A DNA stretch of 64,000 nt from Arsenophonus fragariae (GTDB taxonomy: Bacteria; Pseudomonadota; Gammaproteobacteria; Enterobacterales; Enterobacteriaceae), in assembly GCA_047291315.1 (NCBI GenBank), contig JBDPYZ010000009.1:1-64000 (forward strand). The letters are read 5' to 3'. Positions 18,561-27,849 of this stretch are shown one piece after another. The notes below the pieces were generated by a model. The model searched no databases. It was not told the origin of the DNA and saw only the letters and a list, made by a program, of their open reading frames with translations. Position 1 is the stretch's first letter, and each line of letters starts with the position of its first letter. Both the position numbers and the translations under genes were made by a program.

Positions 18561-21001
18561 TTACTGAATTACTTTTTTCTCTGTCACCAGAACTATATTG
18601 TTCTCTTCGGTAAATTTATTACCATAGTAAGAATCTAACATAATTTGTTTTAGTTCAGTGATCAAAGGAAAGCGAGGGTTCGCACCGGTAGATTGATCAT
18701 CAAACACATCTTCAGATAACTTATCAAGTTTAGAGAAGAAATCCTTTTCTGCTACTCTAGCTTCACGAATAGATTTAGGGATACCAAGTACAGTTTTAAG
18801 TGTTGCTAACCAACTAAGAAGTTTTTCAATCTTGTTGGCCGTACGATCACCAGGTGAGGTTAGCCCTAAATGATCAGCAATTTAACCATAGCGACGACGA
18901 GCTTGAGGGCGATCGTATTGGCTAAGATATAACTATTTGACCAAATACTCTTTTAACAGCGTTAAAGCTTGACTATCAGAATATTCACTAGCAAGAACTG
19001 AAACCATAGGCTTCTAATGCGTGGACAATCGCATTAAGTCCACCGAATGCAGTAAAAGATTTTAGCATATGCATAACAATATTTACATCAACAATTGCCA
19101 TATTTGGAGTAATTGCATAATCGGCTAAAGGATATTTTTGACCAGTAGCATCATCAGTAACAATAGCAAATGCTGTAACTTCTTAGCATATCAGATGTTG
19201 TGGTGATGGCGACCATTTGGGCTTTAACACCCATTTTAGAGAACTTATGGATACATTTGCGAATATCCATAAAACGTAAAGCAAGGTTTTCAACGTGGAT
19301 TTCAGGATGTTCATACATATTACCAACATGATTTTAGCGGCATCCATAGGAGAGCCGCCACCTAAAGTGATAATCAAGTCTTTAGTTTAAAAGTATGCAT
19401 TAAAGCAGAGTACCTTAGCGAACTATCCTCAGCGTTGGATCGGCTTTAGTTTCGAAAAATACTTTAGTTTCTATATTATAAGTTTTCAATACATTAAAGA
19501 CTCTATCAACATAACAATTATTGAATAAGTAACTATCAATAACAATAAAAGCCCACTTAGCTCTATCAGTAGCTATTCCTTTCAGCTCTATTGGTAGGCA
19601 ACCACGACGAAAATAAATAGAATTAGGGAGTTTATGCCACAGCATATTTTTTGCTCTTTTGCTACAGATTTAGTATTAATTAGGTGTTTAAGCCCCACGT
19701 TTTCAGAAATAGAATTTCCATCCCAGGAGGCGCATCCTAATGTTAATGAAGGAGTTAATTTAAAATTATAAAGATCAACAATCCCACCTTGAGATGGTGA
19801 AGTATTGATTAAGATACGTGCGGTTTTCATTTTTTCGCCGAAATAATTAACTCCCTCAGTTTGATTGTCTTGATCGGTATAAAGGCATGAAGTATGGCCA
19901 ATCTCTCCATTTCAACCAATTTTCTGCTTTTCCAAGGGCATCAGAGAAATCTTTACTATGGTATATGGTAAGTAATGGCGAGAGTTTTTTATGGGGAAAA
20001 AGTTCGCTCTCATCTGTGGCTTTTACTTACCCGATTAAAATTTTAGTGTTTAGTGGCACTGTTATGCCAGCTAATTCAGCAATTTTACCGCTAGTTGTCC
20101 AACAACCGCCGCATTTAAGTTACCATTTTTTAAATAATGTTTTGTACTGCTTTAAGCTCTTTATCTTTATAATAAGCAACCGCAATGAGTGACAAAATGT
20201 TCGTGCACTTGATTGTAAATTTTCTCTACAATGATAACAGATTGCTCTGACACGCAAATAACAAACACCATTATCAAAAGTTTTTGACATTAAAATTGAA
20301 GAAACTGCACGTTGAATGTCGGCAGAACTGTCAATAACCACAGATGTATTAACCACGCCTACTCCGATGGTGATTTTTCCTGAGCTATAAGCTGCTTTCA
20401 CCATACCAGGTCAACCAGTTGCTGTTCTAAATAAGATTAACATCGGGGTGGTGCATTAATGTATTTGAAAGTTCGACGGAGGGTTCATCGATCCAGCCAA
20501 TAATATATTTTGGTGCACTAGCAGCAACAGCAGCTTGTAAAACAATTTTGGCGGCGTTGTTAGTGGCTTTTTTAGCACGAGGGTGGGGGGAATAATACTG
20601 TTACGTTTTTTTAGACTAATTAAAGATTTAAAAATAGTAGTTGAAGTAGGATTTGTTGTTGGAACAACAATACTACAAATTAAGCTAATAGGTTCAACGA
20701 TTGTTATCGTACCAAAATAAGATCTTATGACAGAACGCCACAAGTTTTCTCATCTGTATAGGCATTATAAATATATTCTGAAGCAAAATGATTTTTAATC
20801 ACTTTATCTTCTATAATTCCAATGCCTGATTCTGCAGCCGCTAATTTTGCTAAAAGAATGTGATTATCAGCAACGGCAAGAGCCGCAGCACGAAAAATTT
20901 TATCAACTTGAGCCTGGGTAAAATTTATAAATTTTTGTTTTGTGTGTTTTTTTTACACGCTCGACAAGTTTATTGAGTTCAGTAACATTAGTTACAGACG
21001 T
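18561..21001 (-). pseudogene. adhE: broken bifunctional aldehyde/alcohol dehydrogenase
   Basis: AdhE converts acetyl-CoA to ethanol during fermentation. Fragments spanning the whole protein appear on the minus strand in all frames: VTNVTELNKLVERVKK, the PTTNPTSTTIFKSLISLK segment, MVKAAYSSGKITIGVG and MSKTFDNGV. Next come KTARILINTSPSQGGI, LWHKLPNSIYFRRGCLP, IITLGGGSPMDAAKIM and the C-terminal DDQSTGANPRFPLI region. The start codon appears mutated to ACG (20999-21001) behind an AGGAG site. There are many frameshifts and stops, and the total is shorter than the E. coli 2.67 kb gene. Confidence 0.95.
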
Positions 21002-21184
21002 AAAGATTACTCCTAATAAATGTTAAATTTTAGTCAATTAGCCTAGATTATGAGCAATATAATTAAATATGAGGTGACATATTATATAAGTGCTGATTAG
21101 CTTTTAGTAAGCTAATTGACTTAAGAAATTTCCATTATAAAAATAAATGAAAACGCTTATTATATTTTATTGTATGACTAATTA

Positions 21185-22220
21185 TTAATCTATAGCAGAA
21201 AGAAATCGAACATTTCTGTCGTCTTCATATTTATCTGTCATCTCAGTAGACTTGTGACCTAATAATTTTCTAGTAAATTCACTACCTATTTTTTCTGTAT
21301 AGAGTCTAGCTGATAAGCTTCTAATTTTATGAAAAGACGATGGTGTTCCTTTGTATGTTAAATTTAATTTATCTCTAAGTTTTGCACATTCTGATGATGT
21401 TTTTTTGTATTAATATTTTTGTTATTTATTGTAATGATAAAACGATTAACACAATCAATTGATTCTAATATTTTTCTTAATTTAAAATTTTTAATTTCAA
21501 TATTAAGTGGAATAGCTATTTTGGTCCCTGTCTTTTGCTGAATAATCCATAGTTTTTCGTCATGTATATCTTCACATTTCATTTTTGCAATATCAGAAAC
21601 ACGTTGACCTGTTACCAAAGCCAGTTTCATTGTATGACTTAACCAATTATTTTCATCATTAATCAAGTTCAAAATAGCATTAAAGTAATTGAAAGATAGT
21701 CTAGCTTTTTGTATTTTTATTTTTGGCGTTTTAGCTGGTAAAACTGTATTATTTACTATAATGTCCTGATGATATAGCCTCATCAAATATATCCTTCAAC
21801 GTGATTCTTATTTTTTGCCATCGATATTTTCTTGTCTGAAATGTAAGTTTGAATAAAATCAGAACTATTTTTAGTTGATATATTTTCAATTGGAGAATCG
21901 ATAAACTCTTTTCTTATCGCTAACAGTTTACTTTTATAATCCTTTAGTGTTTTTTCTCTTAATCCTCTTGTTTTCAATATCTCTTCACATCTATCCAAGA
22001 ATTCATAAAAATAGACAGATTCATGTCTTTTAATTCTTTCTATCAGTAGTTTTGATTTATTAATCAACAACTTATTGGCATTAATTGCTTCATTGATAGT
22101 ACAAGGTTTTGTTTCTTACTAAACCATATTCTTTGCGAGTGTGGAGGTTTCTGTAAGTAAATAACCTTTACACTCGTAGAGTGTTAGAAGAAAATCTCTG
22201 TTTTTGCGACTTCTGATTCT
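21185..22220 (-). pseudogene. int: broken lambda-type tyrosine integrase
   Basis: Site-specific recombinase for prophage integration. The broken frames together align with lambda Int. They give an N-terminal SRKNRDF..LYECKGY arm-binding region, then RTKEYGLVRNKT-like, FLDRCEEILKTRGLREKTL, and LALVTGQRVSDIAKM with the catalytic Arg. SKTG-like QQKTGTKIAIP follows. The tail is SFHKIRSLSARLY, LLGHKSTEMTDKYEDD (His and nucleophile Tyr). Frameshifts occur near 22100, 21783 and 21370. It overlaps the excisionase end as in lambda. An attachment site is expected just downstream (below 21185) but could not be identified. Confidence 0.88.
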
Positions 22221-22422
22221 GGGAATGACCTATCCTTTGTAACAAATTACTATTGCTGATTTCTCTAATACTGTTGATTTTGATGGGGTATTCTTCGTCA
22301 AGGTACCCTTTGCCGTCTTTAATGGGGGTTGGCTGTATAAGTCCATTTCTTGCCCAGTTTCTGACGGTATCTATTCTGCGTGGTCTGTCCCTTCGAGCGT
22401 TCCATTACGCTAAAGTAATCAT
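22168..22422 (-). pseudogene. xis: broken lambda-type excisionase
   Basis: Small recombination directionality factor. The frame from the ATG at 22422 reads MITLA, a stop, then WNARRDRPRRIDTVRNWAR and IQPTPIKDGKGYLDEEYP. This matches lambda Xis (LTLQEWNARQRRPRSLETVRRW and PPVKDGREYLFHE). A single TAA replaces the Glu codon before WNAR; otherwise the 84-codon frame is open. Its 3' end overlaps the int N-terminus, the lambda arrangement. Confidence 0.82.
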
Positions 22423-22438
22423 GTTTATTTATCCTTAT

Positions 22439-22510
22439 TCAAAAACTCACACTCTTCTCAGGTGCTTCATTGCCCCACAAAAACCAATGACAAAGCACAA
22501 ATCGAGACAT
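22439..22510 (-). CDS. possible 23-residue phage peptide
   Basis: A short frame upstream of xis on the same strand: MSRFVLCHWFLWGNEAPE, then KSVSF and stop. The Trp/Cys-rich composition and position in the early phage gene string suggest a real small ORF or the C-terminus of one. I cannot name a family, and chance cannot be excluded at this length. Confidence 0.3.
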   Translation of the reverse strand: MSRFVLCHWFLWGNEAPEKSVSF

Positions 22511-22603
22511 TCGTTCTTTATTAGGTTAGGAATATGATTTCGTGGGGAGGGTATTAGGGATTGTGTCCTGCGCTGTTTGATGCATTTTGATTAGTCATTT
22601 CAC

Positions 22604-22789
22604 TTAACTGTTATCCTTTTTTATTTGATACGAAAAATTATTTAATATGCTAAGACCTAAATGAATTGAACTGGCGATATTATTATCCATATTGTCTATA
22701 ATTAAATCTATATCTGTTCCGTGTTCTTCCTTTAATTTTTCTTTAAAACAAAGATAATAAATATATTTGTCATTTAGTGAATCCCTCAT
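22604..22789 (-). CDS. hypothetical 61-residue prophage protein
   Basis: Unrecognised small soluble protein. It starts MRDSLNDKYIYYLCFKEK and has a central EEHGTDIDLIIDNMDNNI stretch, with mixed charged and hydrophobic composition typical of a real protein. An AGGAAAAA ribosome site lies right upstream of the ATG. It is in line with the other minus-strand prophage genes. Function unknown. Confidence 0.5.
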   Translation of the reverse strand: MRDSLNDKYIYYLCFKEKLKEEHGTDIDLIIDNMDNNIASSIHLGLSILNNFSYQIKKDNS

Positions 22790-22803
22790 TTTTTCCTATG
22801 AAA

Positions 22804-22941
22804 TTATCTCATTTCGTCATTACCCCATTTGATTTGCGAGAATATTGCGGGTGGTGTTGTATAGGCATGGGCAATATGGCCAGCTATTAACTCAAAGGTA
22901 AATGCTGTACTGATAGCTAATAATGTCGGGTTAAGTTTCAT
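22804..22941 (-). CDS. hypothetical 45-residue prophage protein
   Basis: A frame from the ATG at 22941 encodes MKLNPTLLAISTAFTFELI followed by AGHIAHAYTTPPAIFSQIKW and a short tail ending at 22804. The N-terminus resembles a signal or membrane segment. It ends 15 bp before the 61-residue ORF, consistent with one transcript. The ribosome site is weak. Family not recognised. Confidence 0.4.
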   Translation of the reverse strand: MKLNPTLLAISTAFTFELIAGHIAHAYTTPPAIFSQIKWGNDEMR

Positions 22942-22959
22942 GGTTGAATCTTGGGGTAA

Positions 22960-23136
22960 TCACTTCTTAACACAAATCGCTTTGGCGTTAATATCCTTGA
23001 AGGTTTCGAACTCTTATTCAAATTGTTTTACTGCTATTTGACATAGTGTTTCAGTGTCTAATTTCTGTGTATGAAGTCTGGCTACGTTACTTGAAGTGTA
23101 AGGACTGGCGTACATGGCAAAGATTAAAATCCACAT
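22960..23136 (-). pseudogene. small prophage protein with in-frame stop
   Basis: A 59-codon frame from the ATG at 23136 (good GGAG ribosome site) starts MWILIFAMYASPYTSSNVA, includes LDTETLCQIAVKQFE, then a TAA (23014-23016), and continues in the same frame EFETFKDINAKAICVKK to a TGA at 22960. The layout (hydrophobic N-terminus, spaced Cys, C-terminal CxKK) resembles a family of about 60-residue phage proteins I have seen next to SSB/RecT genes. The name is not known to me. One point mutation appears to have ended it. Confidence 0.5.
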
Positions 23137-23153
23137 GATGGTTTCTCCTCTGT

Positions 23154-23603
23154 TTAAAAGGGCACATCAGTATCAGTATCAGTATCAAAATCAAGTTCAA
23201 GCTCCGTATTATTGTTCGTCTGGCTAGTATTTGGGATATCCCAAACTTTATCCTGGTTTTCTTGCTGTTTTCTTTCTTTCCGGTTTCCCAATATTGGAAA
23301 GTCATTGATTAAAAATTCCGGTGATGTTCTTTGCTGACCGGATTTGTCCGTCCATTTATTTTCCTGATAGGTTGCCGTAGTACGAATAAAAGAGCCTTTT
23401 TGTGCCTGATTATTAATATATTCGGCTTTTTTCTTAAATGCCTTACAACTAATCCATGTGGTCTTTTCAATCCATTGACCGTTATTATTTTTTCTTGATT
23501 TACTGATAGCGAGTAAGAATGCGGCGATGGGCGTTTTTCCCTGTGTATAATGTGTTTCTAAACCGATGCGACCGGTAAAGTTACACTGGTTCTGGTTTGC
23601 CAT
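23154..23603 (-). CDS. ssb: phage-type single-stranded DNA-binding protein
   Basis: OB-fold protein that coats single-stranded DNA during phage recombination and replication. At 149 residues it starts ANQNQCNFTGRIGLETHY and includes TTWISCKAFKKKAEYI and GSFIRTTATYQENKWTDKSG. It ends in an acidic tail with DVPF, the partner-recruiting tip of SSB proteins. Three Asp-Thr repeats in the tail are coded by a GATACT hexamer repeat near 23166-23185. Its frame overlaps the upstream exonuclease end by 46 bp. It is divergent from the chromosomal SSB type. It appears intact. Confidence 0.85.
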   Translation of the reverse strand: MANQNQCNFTGRIGLETHYTQGKTPIAAFLLAISKSRKNNNGQWIEKTTWISCKAFKKKAEYINNQAQKGSFIRTTATYQENKWTDKSGQQRTSPEFLINDFPILGNRKERKQQENQDKVWDIPNTSQTNNNTELELDFDTDTDTDVPF

Positions 23604-24206
23604 GGAGCCTCCACATGTTTATTAATGCTGTTAATTTCTGATTTGAGTTTGTTAATAAATGTTTGAACGGTCTGTTCAATTTCGTTAACCAGTTTGTCAT
23701 CCTTGATAATCCGGATTTTATAGTAGGCAAGATTAGGTGGGAGTCTGTCATCATAGCTGACAAAATCGCACCAGTTTCTGCCTGTACACATCATTTGCCC
23801 ATGCATTTGTAACAGATATTTGGGTTTATCTGTGATAATGGTTTCGATATGGGTGGTGGTGTTGGGATATTTTATTTCGATAAGTCCATCATCATTAACT
23901 AAACCGTCAGGATTGGCACCAAATAGCTCGATAGTAGGGTGGGGAACAAAACTGGTTTTTGGTGACAGAGACATCAAACTCATTGAGGCAGTGTCGTTCT
24001 CTGGCTTTAGGCTCAAGAGCGATACCCCGTTCAATGGCATTATTGGTTTTTATTTCTTCCCTTTGTCCGGTAAGGGTTTCACAGACTAACTGCATGAGGT
24101 AGTTTCGTTGTGTTGTTCCCTTGCCTTTGGATAACACTTTGTGTAAATTGCTGGCGGTGACCTTCCCCAGTCTTACCTGAAACCACTCGTCTGTTCTTTG
24201 TTTCAT
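23558..24206 (-). pseudogene. YqaJ/lambda-type exonuclease with one frameshift
   Basis: 5'-3' double-strand exonuclease of the lambda Exo/YqaJ fold, partner of a single-strand annealing protein. The first frame (start MKQRTDEWFQVRLGKVTASN, 24206, ribosome site GAGG) carries the conserved WxxxRxGxxTAS motif. The second carries GANPDGLVNDDGLIEIKYP (catalytic Asp and ExK) and QMHGQMMCTGRNWCDFVSYD. The two halves are in different frames. One extra A in an A5 run (T5 on the plus strand, 23956-23960) accounts for the shift; removing it restores one frame of about 215 codons. Confidence 0.85.
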
Positions 24207-24720
24207 GATTAGCCTCATTTTTCATTGCGATGTTGTGATAAATATCCATCTTGTTTTTTTCACCAATGATTTCCGTTTCCTCTGGTGTTAACTGTTGCCA
24301 ATACGATTTCATTGATTCAACCCCGTCTTGTGCCGCCGTTTTTAATTCCTTGATTAACTGGTCATAACGGGCTTTTTGCTGTGCTTTTTCTTTCTGTATC
24401 ACAATTTTTTCTGGTTCAGGCAAATCTTCACCCGCATAGATGTAAAACCCTAGTCCAAACATCGAAATGGCTTTCGTCAAACAGCGCATGAGGGTTTTAT
24501 TGATGTCAACCGAGTTAGGATTAGAAATGGCCTGATTTCTGTAATCCATAATGGGCAGCCACATTTTGCGGGAAAACGCATTATCACGCCGTTTAACAGT
24601 GAGGATTAATGACACGATGGCACTGCCATCATTGTTATAGCTGACGTCATCAATGACATAATAGGATTCTGGATAGTGAGCCATTAAGTTGTTTACAAAA
24701 CCGGACAGGTGACATGCCAA
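24079..24720 (-). pseudogene. 5'-truncated DUF1071-type single-strand annealing protein
   Basis: The 213-codon frame matches the DUF1071 group of phage annealing proteins, which pair single strands resected by the exonuclease. NNLMAHYPESYYVIDD is followed by RKMWLPIMDYRNQAISNPNS and then INKTLMRCLTKAISMFGLGF, ending in YIYAGEDLPEPEK. The usual N-terminal 40 or so residues before the LSWxF-like segment (here HLSGF) are missing, and only a TTG at 24720 could start it. The truncation point coincides with the start of a divergent ORF, so I read it as a rearrangement breakpoint. Confidence 0.75.
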
Positions 24721-24995
24721 CCTGGAACAGGCTTTTAAGGCTATCTATTACTGAGGTCCGTAAAGACTTATCGGCTGAAATATCAGAAGTTCGTAAGGAT
24801 ATGATTAATCTTTTCGATAAAACTGATTCTAAAATATCAGATGTTCGCAAAGATATGGAAATAACCCGTAAGGACCTGCAGCTTGGTATGTCAGGCATTC
24901 GCGCTGAACAAAATTTAATCAGCTGGATGTTAAGTTCGGGTATTTTAGATATCCTTTCTTTGGTGGTAAAAGCTTTTTTGATGACTGCGTTGTAA
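24714..24995 (+). pseudogene. coiled-coil protein with C-terminal membrane segment, probably 5'-truncated
   Basis: The 93-codon frame has repeated heptad-like units EVRKDLSAEISEVRKDM, SKISDVRKDMEITRKDL and a C-terminal hydrophobic stretch ISWMLSSGILDILSLVVKAF. This layout resembles DUF1640/coiled-coil tail-anchored proteins. It begins abruptly at the same point where the annealing-protein gene is cut, and the start ATG has no clear ribosome site. It is therefore likely the 3' part of a longer gene. Function unknown. Confidence 0.5.
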
Positions 24996-25099
24996 GTTAT
25001 AAAAAGGTATTATCGATTAGATAAGTCCCTCAAAATCACTGTTAGTTATAGAGAGTTAGCAGAAAGCTATGTGGTTCATCTTTTGTTAATATTAATTAA

Positions 25100-25818
25100 T
25101 GAAGTAGATATGTACTATTTATAAAGAATACTATTCATCAACAGAGTATATTCTTATAAAAACTAGCGATACATTAATAATACCTCCTCATCTTTTTTAT
25201 GGAAAAATAAGAACATGTTGGTTGGGCTATAAAAGATAGTGAAACTTGTTTTACCTACGCTCATAAAGTTTATTGTGTTGGTTCTGATTTACCAATAAAC
25301 TTCAATATTGAAGGGAAACGAGGTTATGAATGTCCCGCATCATGGAGCGAATATGCATATTTAGCCGATAAATATGACAAAATTATTTTGGAAACAGAGA
25401 AGCCAATATTTTATATTAAGACTTATAACATCGCTTTAAAGAGAATATTACAGCCTGTTTTTGTTAAAAGATTTTCCCATTACAATAAGAATAAAATCGT
25501 TGGCACTATTACTCAGGGAGTAATAGTAGATCCATTATTACTATCAAAATATTTCTTTTAAAATCTTACTATCCCTTTTCTTTAACAAATTACCCACCAA
25601 ATGATTTATTTACAATTGAAGAACTTAATGTGCTTTTTTTCCCGATAAAGCTATTTAGTAATCAAGAAAATAGCATTGAGGTTAGATATCTCTGTCTGTG
25701 TTGTGGAGCACAATAATCCGACAGATAGGTAATAAAATTGATATTCATTCACGAAAACAACTGAGAGATTATAGTATAGCTGAAGGATTTGATAATTACT
25801 TTCCGCCATTTTATTAAA
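25100..25818 (+). pseudogene. unrecognised broken gene, about 240 codons
   Basis: Three frames in succession carry protein-like sequence without an intact ORF. The first has EYYSSTEYILIKTSDTLIIP and then KIRTCW. The longest open piece, about 25215-25560, has KDSETCFTYAHKVYCVGSD, GYECPASWSEYAYLADKYD and KIILETEKPIFYIKTYN. The third has YPPNDLFTIEELNVLFFPIK and VRYLCLCCGAQ, with a tail in a further frame (QLRDYSIAEGFDNYFPPFY). The Cys-rich composition suggests a folded, perhaps exported, protein. It faces the broken Tle1-type lipase tail to tail, so an immunity partner is conceivable, by position only. Confidence 0.5.
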
Positions 25819-25980
25819 AGGGTTGTTATAATTTAAAAGTAAGATGTAATACCTGAATGATAGAGCAGTGGACTATTCCACAAGAGTCTTACCGTAAGAA
25901 TCAAATTCTGTTCGAATGTTATCATCTGTAAGACGGTTACTTAGTAAAAGATTCAGTGTTATTGTATCTAAAAAACTGTG

Positions 25981-27398
25981 TTATGAGGCTATATATTTTG
26001 AAGGGTTCTCATCCCAAAAATGAGAAGAATGAATATATTTATTCCTTAATTCCGCGGTAATGTTGTCAATTAAACTTTCCACAGTTTCTCCTTTAAACAT
26101 TTTATCGACTTGTAATTTTGCATTTTCATTAAATTTTTTTAAATTGTCTGGAATTCTCTCTATACTTGAATATTTCAGTATCTTCTAAGGATGAAAAAGC
26201 AAGACCAATTTTATTTGCATAATACCGCATTGTCTGAAATGCAATGACATTTATTCCTGTACGAATATCATAACGTTTTATAAATATGGCATTACCATAC
26301 AGAACAAAAGGACCACTCATTTTTTTTGCCAACTTTTGATTTCAATAGCGCAGAGAGAGAGAGAGAATTTTCCCCCAATGAGGATGTTTCATTAGTTTAT
26401 CAAATTTTTCCTTTGTTTTTTTAAATGAATCAGTGTCTTCATTTTTTATACTTTCATGAACTTCACTATATAAAGGTTGAGACAGAAAAAAATGTTCATC
26501 CGTTTTGTCACGCTAGCTACCTCCTATATCAGAATGAACACCAGGAAATTTAAGTTCATGATTATAGTTTGGAGATGTTCCGTTAAGGGAAAAATTATAG
26601 CGTATTTCATGTCCAGCGGTGATATGGAATATGTAATTGGCCATGTCCTTGTTAAGGGTGATATCGATACTACCTGTTTTAGAATCATGTACATTAAAGC
26701 TACCTTGAGATAAAGCTAAAACGGCCGCAACACTATCAAAAATGCCAAGCATTTCAATAGATCCTGTAGGTTTTTGAGATATGCTTGTATAATGATTGGA
26801 AATTTCTTTAAATAAATGAATAATATCTTTGTTTTTTTTCTTTATCATATTTGAAAAGTGGCGTGCTATTGTAGCTTCTTGACTAAATCCAAAAATACAG
26901 AATTCAATATCATTAAATACTAACGAAGGATATTTTTTAAAATAGCTTTTTAATTCTTCCCTTATTTGTTTGATAGCATCATTAACTTTGTTAAGACATC
27001 CAGTTTTATGGAGAAAGAAAATGGACTCCATGCTAAAGCCATGGTCACGTAATCGTCATCATGTCCTTTTCTTGTTCCAACGCCTTCGACATAAACTTTT
27101 ATTTGATGAGTATCTGCATTAACACTTCCCGTTTTGTAGCTTTGATAAAGATACCAAATATTAGTGTAATCGCTATCATTACTGGTTCTTTCAGTACTTG
27201 AATAGGTTCTCGGTAACTTGAACTCTTCATTTAATTGCTTTAAAAATGAATCATTAGTAATTTGATCATCAGTTTCATATTTGTTTGTTTATTTGTATTT
27301 TTAGTAAAATATTTTTCGGATTCAGGAATGTCTTTTTTAGTATTGTATGCATTATTTCCTGTACCATCAAAAAATACACCTATTTTTAATTTTTTCAT
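25981..27398 (-). pseudogene. broken DUF2235 (Tle1-type) lipase, T6SS effector-like
   Basis: The minus-strand frames assemble into a DUF2235 alpha/beta-hydrolase. They give KIGVFFDGTGNNAYNT at the start (27398), the nucleophile elbow CIFGFSQEATIARHF, LGIFDSVAAV, and FHITAGHEIRYNF, with the hallmark FPGVHSDIGG (active-site His). The C-terminal helices follow (FVLYGNAIFIKRYDI, LRNKYIHSSHFWDENPS, stop at 25981). In characterised members (Tle1) this is a phospholipase secreted by type VI systems. At least four frameshifts inactivate it. No VgrG, Hcp or PAAR gene is in the window. Confidence 0.8.
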
Positions 27399-27849
27399 GA
27401 GATATCTTTATTTTTAAGTAAAATTATTTTGGAAAATGAAATAGTAGCTCCTTATACTAACCATATTTTTCAGATAAAATAAATAGTGTGATGAATAATT
27501 TTTTTAAATCTAAGCAGATCAATTAGATAATGAACTAAAAAAATTGCGGTATTAATTATAAAGTGTTGCCTATAGCTCAATATCTAAATCATAAGCTTTG
27601 AAAGTCATTAATTCAGTTTTGGTAATTTTGGACATAACTATTTTTCCTGGTTAAACGGATGGTTTTGGAATTAAAAAAGAGGGTAAATTTGAACTGAGAT
27701 TTCAGCCAAAATTAGATAAAATTAGAACTCACTATGAGCTGTAAGCGATTGATTTATAGTGAGTGAAATCGTTTTTTTTGCGTATAAATACGTATATCAA
27801 ATGAGCTATATTTTTATAAAAAATTGATATATAAATATTTTATTTTTCA
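27399..27849. other. spacer between island and ychE remnant
   Basis: About 450 AT-rich bases. A 21-residue frame on the minus strand (27570-27635, MSKITKTELMTFKAYDLDIE, AGGAA ribosome site) may be a peptide or relic. An inverted repeat (ACTCACTAT at 27727-27735 and its complement at 27756-27764), followed 7 bases later by a T8 run, looks like a plus-strand terminator. The right prophage attachment site should lie here, but no clear repeat of the left side was found. Confidence 0.4.

Noticed and set aside
21033..21120. Inverted 10-bp repeat GTCAATTAGC as attachment site
   Set aside because: It is an inverted, not direct, pair on the same side of the island, and no matching copy was found on the right flank beyond an 8-base overlap (TCAATTAG near 27520).
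24650..24898. 82-codon minus-strand ORF with SLRTSDI repeats
   Set aside because: It is the antisense shadow of the coiled-coil plus-strand frame; repeats mirror the VRKD heptads.
26477..26713. 78-codon plus-strand ORF
   Set aside because: Antisense to the DUF2235 hydrolase core, no ribosome site, composition not protein-like.
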